Assembly (NCBI GenBank): GCA_945861535.1
Contig: CAMAUZ010000057.1
Coordinates: forward strand, 1 to 52,802
Direction of reading: 5' to 3'
Length of the DNA: 52,802 nt
Source of the DNA: Akkermansia muciniphila
GTDB lineage: Bacteria; Verrucomicrobiota; Verrucomicrobiia; Limisphaerales; BJHT01
Part shown: positions 41,807 to 49,600 of the stretch, piece after piece
Layout: each line of letters starts with the position of its first letter
Position numbering within the stretch: position 1 is the first letter of the stretch
Notes under the pieces: generated by a model
Told to the model about the DNA's origin: nothing
The model's input: the letters and a program-made list of their open reading frames with translations, nothing else
Databases searched by the model: none
Position numbers and translations under genes: made by a program

Positions 41807-42970
41807 ATGGCGCTGCCCATCACCTACAACCTCCGCAATGTCGTCCTGCGCTGGCGGGCGACGCTGGCGACGGTGCTCGGCGTGGCCCTGGTGGTGGCGG
41901 TGTATGTGCTCGTGCAGTCGCTGGCGGTCGGCTTGGAAAAATCCAGCGGCAACACCGGCGACCCGCGCAACGTGATGATCGTTCGCAAAGGCGCGACCGC
42001 CGAGTCGAGCAGCCAGGTCACGCGCGCGCAGTTGCGGCTGATCCAGTATTGGCCGGAGATCGCGCGCGACGACGCGGGCCGGCCGCTGCTCTCCGCCGAC
42101 GTGCTGGTGCTCATCAACCTCCCGCGCCGCGAGGACAACGGCGAGGCCAACGTGCTGGTGCGCGGCATCTCGCCGGTGGGCATTCCGCTGCGGCCACAGG
42201 TGACGCTCGTCGGCGGCCGGTGGTTTACGCCGGGCAAACGCGAGGTCGTCGTGAGTCGGCGGCTGGCGGCGCGTTTCGCCAACTTCGAGATTGGCGACAG
42301 CTTTTCCTCCGGCGGCCGCACCCTCACCGTGGTCGGGCAGATGGATGGCCAGCGCAGCGCGTTTGATTCGGAGGTGTGGATGGATGGCGATGAGGCGCGC
42401 TCGATTTTTGACCGCGAGTTTTATTCCAGCCTGCTCGTGCGGGCGACCGATGACGCGGGGCGCGCGGCCTTGATCGAACGCATCGAGGGCGACAAGCGCC
42501 TGCCCGTGCGCGGCCTCGAGGAAACGAAGTATTACGCGGCGCAGACGATGACCGCGATGCCGATCAAGATTCTCGGCAACCTGCTCGCCACCGCGATGTC
42601 CATCGGTGCGGTCTTCGCCGCGATGAACACGATGTATGCGAGCGTGGCGTCGCGCACGCGCGAGATCGGCACACTGCGGGTGCTGGGTTTCCGGCGGCGC
42701 ACCATTTTGTTGTGCATCATCATCGAGGGCGGCTTCCTCGCGCTGCTGGGCGGCGCGGTGGGCTGCCTGTTGTCGCTGCCGATGCACGGGTATTCCACGG
42801 GCACGATCAGCTTCGAGACGTTCAGCGAAACCGTGTTCGAGTTTCGCATCACGCCGTGGCTGGCGGCGCAGGGCCTGCTTTTTTCCGTGATCGTCGGCGT
42901 GGTCGGGAGTTTGCTTCCGGCCCTGCGCGCCTCGCGGCTGCCGGTGATTGCGGCGCTCAAATCTTTATGA
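41807..42970 (+). CDS. FtsX-like ABC permease 2
   Basis: A 387-residue permease of the same topology as the one at 40063. The N-terminal helix is LATVLGVALVVAVYVLVQSLAVG; the periplasmic domain contains VLVRGISPVGIPLRPQVTL and GKREVVVSRRLAARF; the C-terminal helices include AMSIGAVFAAMNTMYASVASRTREIGTLRVLGF and IIEGGFLALLGGAVGCLLSLP. The SRTREIGTLRVLGF segment is the MacB/FtsX coupling signature. ATG 41807 opens with MALPITYNLRNV. Its stop overlaps the start of the adaptor gene (ATGA). The two permeases probably form a heterodimer with the ATPase upstream. Confidence 0.92.
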   Translation: MALPITYNLRNVVLRWRATLATVLGVALVVAVYVLVQSLAVGLEKSSGNTGDPRNVMIVRKGATAESSSQVTRAQLRLIQYWPEIARDDAGRPLLSADVLVLINLPRREDNGEANVLVRGISPVGIPLRPQVTLVGGRWFTPGKREVVVSRRLAARFANFEIGDSFSSGGRTLTVVGQMDGQRSAFDSEVWMDGDEARSIFDREFYSSLLVRATDDAGRAALIERIEGDKRLPVRGLEETKYYAAQTMTAMPIKILGNLLATAMSIGAVFAAMNTMYASVASRTREIGTLRVLGFRRRTILLCIIIEGGFLALLGGAVGCLLSLPMHGYSTGTISFETFSETVFEFRITPWLAAQGLLFSVIVGVVGSLLPALRASRLPVIAALKSL

Positions 42971-43959
42971 ATCCGGATCGACTCAAAGAACTGCACATCG
43001 ACGATCGTGGCCGTAAACCGGGGCGGCCGTCGCTGTGGATCATTCTGCTGGTGGTGCTGCTCATCTCCGCCGCCGTGCTCTACTTCGCCTGGCCGCGCCT
43101 TTCCCAGGAGCGGCGCGTGGTGGACACCCGCGGCCAGCAGTCCGCCACGAGCGCCGCGAGCGGGATCACCAAAGGCACCAATGCCCCCGGTGCCGCGCGC
43201 GCCCTTGGCGCCAGCCCGAGCAACGCCGTGCTCACCGTCAGCGGCTACATCATTAACCGCGAGCGCATCGAACTCAGCCCGCGTTTCATGGGCGTGGTGA
43301 AATGGATCGGCGTGAAAAAAGGCGACGCCGTGACGAACGGGCAGGTCGTCGTGCTGCTCGACGACGCCGAATATGTGGCGCGCGTGCGGGAAGCCGATGG
43401 CCGCCTGGAGGGCGCGCGCGTGGCGGTAGATCGCGCCGAAATTGACAACCAGCGCGTGCAACAACTGGGGGCGCGCAATTTTGAAACCAAGCAGGCGCAG
43501 GATGACGCCCGCCTGCGTCTCGCCGCCGCGCGCGCTTCGCTGCACGAGGTCGAAGGGCAGAACCTGCTGGCCCGCACCTACCGCGACTGGACGGTGATCC
43601 GCTCGCCGATCAACGGCGTGGTCCTCGAGAAACTGGTCGATCCGAATGAACTTGTGGTGCCGCAAAGTTTCGGGGGCACGCGCGGCCCCAGCACCGCGCT
43701 CATCGCGCTGGCGGACCCGAAGGACCTGCAGGTGGAGATTGATTTGAACGAGGCGGACCTGGCCAAGGTGTCGCTGAATCAGACCTGCCGCGTCACGCCC
43801 GAGGCCTTTCCAGACCATTCGTACCGAGGAGTCGTGGCCGAAATTGCGCCCGAGGCCAGCCGCCAAAAGGGCACGCTCCAGATCAAGGTGCAGATCCAAA
43901 ATCCCGACCGCTTCCTGATTCCCGAACTGAGCGCGCGCGTGGATTTTCTGGGGCGGTAG
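42967..43959 (+). CDS. HlyD/RND-type membrane-fusion protein
   Basis: A 330-residue periplasmic adaptor. The N-terminal anchor helix is LWIILLVVLLISAAVLYFAW (about 23-42). A barrel-sandwich (lipoyl-like) half (VSGYIINRERIELSPRFMGVVKWIGVKKGDAVTNGQVV) leads into a short coiled-coil hairpin (about 133-195), then the second lipoyl half (DWTVIRSPINGVVLEKLVDPNELV) and a beta-barrel domain (LQVEIDLNEADLAKV; CRVTPEAFPDHSYRGVVAEIAPEA). The C-terminal domain is short. With the ATPase and permeases it makes a MacAB-like export system; no outer-membrane TolC-like partner is in the window. A repeat unit begins on the last base of its stop codon. Confidence 0.9.
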   Translation: MNPDRLKELHIDDRGRKPGRPSLWIILLVVLLISAAVLYFAWPRLSQERRVVDTRGQQSATSAASGITKGTNAPGAARALGASPSNAVLTVSGYIINRERIELSPRFMGVVKWIGVKKGDAVTNGQVVVLLDDAEYVARVREADGRLEGARVAVDRAEIDNQRVQQLGARNFETKQAQDDARLRLAAARASLHEVEGQNLLARTYRDWTVIRSPINGVVLEKLVDPNELVVPQSFGGTRGPSTALIALADPKDLQVEIDLNEADLAKVSLNQTCRVTPEAFPDHSYRGVVAEIAPEASRQKGTLQIKVQIQNPDRFLIPELSARVDFLGR

Positions 43960-44114
43960 GAGCGCGACCGTCCCGGTCGCAGCGGCGTGGATGGGAAGGG
44001 GGCGTTGGGAAAACTTTCCGGCACCCTCGGCGCGTTCGGGACCGCTGCGGGCGAGACGCCCGCGCTCCTGGCCGCCGCGCCAACTTCGGAGCGCGACCGT
44101 CCCGGTCGCAGCGG
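43959..44114. repeat. GC-rich palindromes, GGAGCGC..GCAGCG family
   Basis: Three units: 43959-43985 (ggagcgcgaccgtcccggtc, then gcagcgg), an inverted unit at 44039-44070 (gctgcgggcgagacgcccgc, then gctcc), and 44088-44114, almost identical to the first. The first overlaps the last base of the adaptor stop codon. The rest of the gap to 44255 is basic-codon-like noise with no gene. Confidence 0.8.
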
Positions 44115-44255
44115 GTGCGACGCGGCAGGGGGCGAGAGCAAAACCACCGGCTCCTCCGCGTCCCGACGTTGTCACCCGCGAAAAAAATCCCCGGCGCCAC
44201 TTCTCCCGAAAAAAGTGTTGCCACAGCCGCACCCGCACCCGCCAATCAGCAGCGT

Positions 44256-44750
44256 ATGAAACCGATCAAACTTTCTGAACTCTTCGCCGCGCTTGATTTC
44301 GATTCCCCCGAAGATGTCGGCCGGCTGGATTTGCACGAAGGCCGTTTCGTCACGGTCGAGAAATGGATTCTCGATGCCATGCAAGCCGGCGAGCAGGAAA
44401 AGCTGGCGGGACTGCCCCAGTGGGAACTCGCCGAGAAGGAACTCGCCCAGGCGATCTTCGCAGACGGAGGCAAACGTTACGTGGTCGGCCCCGACCCGCT
44501 GATATTCAACGAGGTCCGCCACGCCGAACATTTCATCGCGTTGCAGACGGATCCCGCGGCCATCGATCAACTGGGCCGGGCGATCCACGGCCGCGGCACC
44601 TGCCGCCAGTTCAAGAGCGCCACCGAACGACTCGGCCTGCTCAAGCAGTGGATTCAGTATCGCGACGACGCCAAGAAGAAATTTGTCAGCGCCTGGGCCG
44701 AAGCCCGCAACCTGCCCGTCGAAGATAATCTCCCGCCCCGCCAGCCCTGA
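44256..44750 (+). CDS. UPF0158-like protein
   Basis: A 164-residue protein from ATG 44256 (MKPIKLSELFAALDF). The sequence plan (an N-terminal helix with DFDSPE, a central acidic helical stretch, CRQFKSATERLGLLKQWIQYRDD near residues 117-139) fits the UPF0158 family, whose members contain a FK..L....  W..Y-D pattern. No function is established. It has no signal peptide, so it is probably cytoplasmic. The gene is followed after 76 bp by an unknown gene on the same strand. Confidence 0.6.
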   Translation: MKPIKLSELFAALDFDSPEDVGRLDLHEGRFVTVEKWILDAMQAGEQEKLAGLPQWELAEKELAQAIFADGGKRYVVGPDPLIFNEVRHAEHFIALQTDPAAIDQLGRAIHGRGTCRQFKSATERLGLLKQWIQYRDDAKKKFVSAWAEARNLPVEDNLPPRQP

Positions 44751-44826
44751 CCACGGCCGGCCCACGCCGACTCCCGGCGAGCGGACGCTACGACCGCAAG
44801 CGCCGCCCATTCCGCCCGTTTCGCCC

Positions 44827-45579
44827 ATGAAGCACGGCCTCAATTTCGAACAGTGTTTGCGGGACGCCTACCAACTGCTGTCCCCGAACAACGTACCGGA
44901 CCTTGGCAACTGCCTGTACCGAGCGGTCGTGGACCTCGGGGCCTTCCGTCCGAGCTTGATCCGCGACGCCGTCAAAACTCGGCGGGTGCTGGAGTTCGGG
45001 GCCGCGCTCCGTGCGGCGAACGGCCCCGGCCGGCACATTGCCGAGGAGCGCCTGTTGAAGGATCTCAGCGGTCTTGCTTACGAGTGCTGCCTCACGGTGC
45101 AGGAGGCGCGAAAAAAGTCCGCACCCGACGCCCCGCCCACCCTGGAGTCGCCGGCCGACCCGCACGAACCCATGCAAGTCCTCCGCGCCCTCGCCGAGTT
45201 CGCGCTGACGAGCATCCATTTCCAACGTCGCTATGATACCTTCGGCGGCCGCCGCCGGGGAGCGGCCTTCGGGATGCTGGGCCGCATCGCCCGCGTGATG
45301 GAAGTGCCCGACGCGCTGCCGCTGGCCACCGCCGCTCTGCGCAAACCCCGCTCCATCGAGTCGCTCGAGGCGGCCCAGTTTATCGAGTCCTATTTGTGCG
45401 CCCGCGATCTGGCCCCGGACGACCAGATCGTGGCCCGGTTGCTGAAACTGGCCGAAGTTACGCCGTCCCGCGTCACCGCGAGCACGACCCTCGAGGCGCT
45501 GGTGAAAATCGGAGCTATCAGTGACAGCGAAGCGTGGGAGCGGTTCGACGACTGGAAGCAACAGCGCCGCCCCTTTTAG
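44827..45579 (+). CDS. Protein of unknown function with helical repeats
   Basis: A 250-residue protein from ATG 44827 (MKHGLNFEQCLRDAY). It is almost entirely helical, and the C-terminal half shows HEAT-like paired helices (LRALAEFALTSIHF; ALPLATAALRKPRSIESLEAAQFIESYL; VTASTTLEALVKIGAI). Four or five cysteines are scattered, not in a zinc pattern. I do not recognise the family. It may be a scaffold or regulatory protein. A repeat half-copy starts immediately at its stop codon, so its C-terminus may have been altered by that insertion. Confidence 0.55.
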   Translation: MKHGLNFEQCLRDAYQLLSPNNVPDLGNCLYRAVVDLGAFRPSLIRDAVKTRRVLEFGAALRAANGPGRHIAEERLLKDLSGLAYECCLTVQEARKKSAPDAPPTLESPADPHEPMQVLRALAEFALTSIHFQRRYDTFGGRRRGAAFGMLGRIARVMEVPDALPLATAALRKPRSIESLEAAQFIESYLCARDLAPDDQIVARLLKLAEVTPSRVTASTTLEALVKIGAISDSEAWERFDDWKQQRRPF

Positions 45580-45606
45580 GAGCCGAGGTAACGAGACTCT
45601 GACCCT
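45580..45606 (+). repeat. Half copy of the GAGGAGACTCTGACC repeat
   Basis: The bases gagccgaggtaacgagactc followed by tgaccct resemble one arm of the inverted repeat 37595-37690 (shared cgag/gagg...agactctgacc). It sits exactly between the stop of the preceding gene and the transposase remnant, marking a rearrangement point. Confidence 0.6.
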
Positions 45607-46500
45607 TTCGTCGTCACCCTGCAAAACGGCGACCCCGACACCCTCGCGCTGGCCGAACGCGGCACCCGCCTCAGCAACGGCCTGTGGGTGCGCGAACTGC
45701 GCCGCCGCGACCCCGACGGGCACCAGACCAGCATCCTGAGCACCGCCTACCGCCGCGCCCTGGACCGGACGGCGGCGGCCATGTTCGCCCGGTGGTATCA
45801 GGAAAATTACTTCAAATACCTGCGCCAACACTATGGCCTGGACCGCTTGATCGAACATGGCATCAGCCCGCTTCCTGAGACCACGCGCCTGGTCAACCCC
45901 GCGTGGCGGGCGCTGGACAGCGCCGTGCGCCGCACCGCCGCCGAATTGAGCCGGGCGCGCGCCCGCTTCGCCGGACACGTGCTCGAACCCGCCGCCAGCA
46001 CCCCGGAAGCCGCCGCCCTACACGAGGCCCGCAAAGGCGCCGAACTGGCCCAAATCGAAGCCCAGCAAGCGCGCCTCACCGACCTCAAAGCCCAACGCCA
46101 CGGCCAGCCCCGGCACGTCGAATTGAAAGACCTCCCGCCCGAACAACGCGTGGCGCAACTGCGGGCCGGCCGGAAACAGTTCCTCGACACCATCAAACTC
46201 ATCGCCTACCGGGCCGAAAGCGCCCTGGTGGCCATCCTGCGCGAGAAAATGAGCCGTCACGACGACGCCCGCAGCCTGGTGCGCGGGCTCTTTGCCACCC
46301 CCATCAACCTGCGGCCCGACGCCACCGGCACCGAACTGCGCATCGAACTGCACGGCCAGGCCAACCCCGCGCACGACGCGCTCATCGAGCACCTCTGCAC
46401 CGAACTCAACAGCACCGAAACCTGCTATCCCGGCACCACCCTGCGCCGGTATTTTACGACTTTGAGGTCATCGACTTTCCCCAGAGGTCAGGATGTCTGA
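45607..46500 (+). pseudogene. Transposase remnant (5'-truncated, frameshifted at 3' end)
   Basis: An open frame without an early start codon encodes about 290 residues with features I associate with a family of large transposases: TSILSTAYRRALDRTAAAMFARW, ENYFKYLRQHYGLDRLIEHG, LVNPAWRALDSAVRRTAAELSRARARF, a coiled-coil-like middle, FLDTIKLIAYRAESALVAIL and the C-terminal LCTELNSTETCYPGTTLR. The N-terminal catalytic half is missing and the 5' edge is a repeat arm. Near 46452 the expected continuation (VFYDFEV) is in the -1 frame, so the end is also frameshifted. Terminal inverted repeats are not visible. It is a dead fragment. The exact IS family is not assigned. Confidence 0.7.
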
Positions 46501-46690
46501 GGCTTTCGCGAAGGCGGCCGGGTCGAAGTCGGGCAGCGACTGCGCGAGTTGTAATAGGCGGCTGAGGTTAGGTTCGGCTTTGAGCAGCGCGACGGGGTCG
46601 CCGCCGACGAGCAGGCGGTCGCGGGCGAGAACGCGGCGTTCGGCGCGGCGGGCGTGGGCGGCGGCTTGCGCCCGCCCCTCGCCGTCAATC
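46468..46690 (-). other. Possible C-terminal gene fragment
   Basis: The minus strand is open here and reads like coding sequence (RRVLARDRLLVGGDPVALLKAEPNLSRLLQLAQSLPDFDPAAFAKASDIL, read in pieces). It has no plausible start codon apart from one inside the neighbouring large gene, and no recognised family. It may be a remnant brought in with the transposase fragment, or chance in GC-rich DNA. Confidence 0.25.
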
Positions 46691-49600
46691 CTTGCCGCTG
46701 CCAATCGCGAAAATCCCCCCACGCCCATCGAGCGCAACCAGTTCTTCCCAGCCATGGCCATCAAGATCGCTGGCGCTCAACTGCGAGATCGGGCCGGACA
46801 GCTTCGCCTCGCCTTGCAGCACGCCATTGGAATCATAAATGGCGACGCGGCCGTCCTCACCGCCCACTGCGATCTTGAGCCGGGCGGCGCGGCGGGTGTT
46901 CAGCAGCGCCAGACTGCGCAGCACCTCGCCGCGTTCGCGCCGCCACAGCGGTTTTCCCGTCGCGTCGAGCGCGTAGAGATTGAAGTTCATCGAAGTGGCG
47001 AAGACTCGGCCGCCAGCCACCGCGACGGCCGTGACTTCATCGCCCGTGTTGAACTGCCATAGCAGCTTCCCCGCGGCGTCGAGGACATGGAGGTTGCCGT
47101 CCGCACCGCCAAAGACGACCGCGCGTTTGCCTGCGCCCGTCAGGTCGCCAGTCGCCACGCAGTTCGCGCGCGGCCCGGTTTGCGCGCTGTAAGCCCAGCG
47201 CTGCTGGCCGGTGGGCGTGATCGCGTGCCACCGGTAGTATTCCGTGCCGGCCAGCACCTCCTCCCGTCCATCGCCGTCCAGATCGACCGCTGTGCCGCAG
47301 GTGGAGGCGTGGACGCTCTCGTAGCGCCACCGTTCCTTCCCGTCGCGGTCGAGCGCGTGGAAGCGCCACGCTTCGGTGCCAACGATGATCTCCTGCTGGC
47401 CGTCGCCGTCCAAGTCGGCACCGAACACGACCGTCACGACGGGCTTGCGTTTGTAGTACGGAAAATCGTGCGACCAGAGCTTCCGGCCCTGGGCATCCAG
47501 CAGGTGAACGGTGCCGTCCGCACAGCCCACGGCGATGCCCGGACCGCCCGCCCACACGGCCTTGACCGCGCTCTTCGCGGCAAACTCCCAGCGCTCCTTG
47601 CCGTCCGCGCCGAGGCAGCGGACGCGGCCGTCCGATCCGCCGGCGACCGTCTCGCTCCGGCGATTGCCATCAAGGTTCGCCGTGGCGAAGCAGGTGAAGG
47701 TTCCGGCGAGGCTCCAACGCACGGGAAGCTCAGGCACGCGCGTCACGGTGGCAGCCACCTTCGATCTCGGGGCTGCTTTCGCGGCGGGGTGCGGCAGGAG
47801 TGAGAGCGACGCCGCCTTCGGATTCCTGGTGATCACCACTTCCTGCCCGCCGGGTGGCACGACATGCATGCTCTGGTCCGGCAGGTTGATCGTCACGCGC
47901 GCTGGCGACTGGATGACTGCGCGCCCGCTGGCGGCATCGAATTCGATGTTCACCGGGGCAGCGGAGCGGAACAGCGTCCGGCCGTCGGCGACCAGCGTCG
48001 TCGCCTTTGCGAGCGCGAACCCGCGCGGGCGCAACCAGTAGATGGCGGCGTCGGTCGCGAGGCCGGGCGCGACGGTCGTGCGGCTGCCGTCAGTAACCCC
48101 GACCAGTGTGGCCTGGCCGTTCACGGTGACGCGCAGGCTGGTGTCCGAGGCGCGCTCGGCTTCGACCGGCTCTTGGTTGACGGCGCCGAAGAGGTTCAGG
48201 AAGTGATAGCTTTCGCCCGCCTGCATTTCCCGGCCGGCGACCTGCTGGAGGATGCGGACCACCGGCGCGGCGTTGCTGTAGCCGAGCCAGTTTTTGCCGA
48301 GCTCCTCGTCGTTCGTGAGCTTCAGTCGCGCGCCGTCGAGGTTGTCGAGCACGAACCGCTCCCCCTTCTGCTCCAGTGTGAGGCGTTGGCCCGTGAGGGC
48401 TGGCTCGCCCAGCGTGTGCCAGACGGTGCGGAAGGAATACTCGCCGGCCGCGCGGGTTTTCAACGCGTCGATCGCCACAAAGCAGGCGCCCTTGAGCCAC
48501 ACCAGAGTGCGGGTCCAGTCGGCGTCCCCATAGCCGCGCACCGTGCTGCTCACCAAACCGGCGCTCGGCAGATCGGCCCGCGCTTCGAGCGCGCAGAAGG
48601 GCGGCAGCGTGGTGGACTTGCCGTCGCGGAAGACGAGCACGGAGGTGTGGAATTTCGGCAGCGCCTTCAAGTAGTCACCGTCGGCAAACCACTCGCGACC
48701 GCGGTCGCTGTAGCGGATGATCGCGTTGCCGTCGTAATGGCGGTGGTCGCCGCAGCCGATGCCGTCGAGCAGCAGGTACGGCTGTTGCGGATCGAAGCCG
48801 CCGCGGAACGAGACCTTCTCGTAGGCCAGTTCGGGCGGCGCCACCCAGAGCTGTTCCTGGGCGTTGGTCGCGCGCGGCGCCCAATGGTCGTAGAATTTCC
48901 GCTCGATGGGGGACACGCGCAGGCCGGCGAAAGCCTCCGGTGGTTTTCCCGCCGGGATGGCGGTGGCATACTGGGAAAGGGTCGCGAGCGCCTTCGGCTG
49001 CACCGCCCGCTCCGTTTCGACGGCCCAGCGATAGGCCGGCTCGCCGAAGTACCACGCCCCGATCTCCCACAACCCCACCTCGGTCGCCCACCCACGCCAC
49101 GCGCCGACATCGCCGAACGGTGACTGGAACCCCAGGTTGTCCATCGTGACCACGGCCAGATCGAGCGTGCGCCGGGCGTTGCCGTTGGCGAAATAAGTGT
49201 GGTCGGGCCGCGCGAGCGCGTACCGCATCAGGTGGCCGACGGTCAGCCACTGGTAGCCATTGGCGTCCTCCTGGGCCTTGAAGCTGAGCGCCTGCGACTG
49301 AAAACACGCATCCGCCGCGGCGAGCCAGCGCGCCGCCTCGTCCACGCGGTAGTATTTACCGAAATACTCCGCGGCGAAGAGCATTCCGAGCGCCGGAAAC
49401 GTGTTGTGGTTGTTGCGAATGTGGTGGCGGGTCGTGTCTTGGAAGCTGCCGAAGGTCCCGAGGTAACCGGCGTATTCGGCGATGATCTTCGTGATCTCCA
49501 GCCGCTCCCGTTCAGTGAACACCGGGCTTTCCTCCACGAGGTCCCACGCGGCAATGACCTGCATCGAGTTAAAGTCCGCGTCCATGCCCCACGGCCCGCC

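Noticed and set aside
43960-44255. Open frames across the gap before the UPF0158-like gene
   Set aside because: They are translated from palindromic repeats and lack a credible start or domain.
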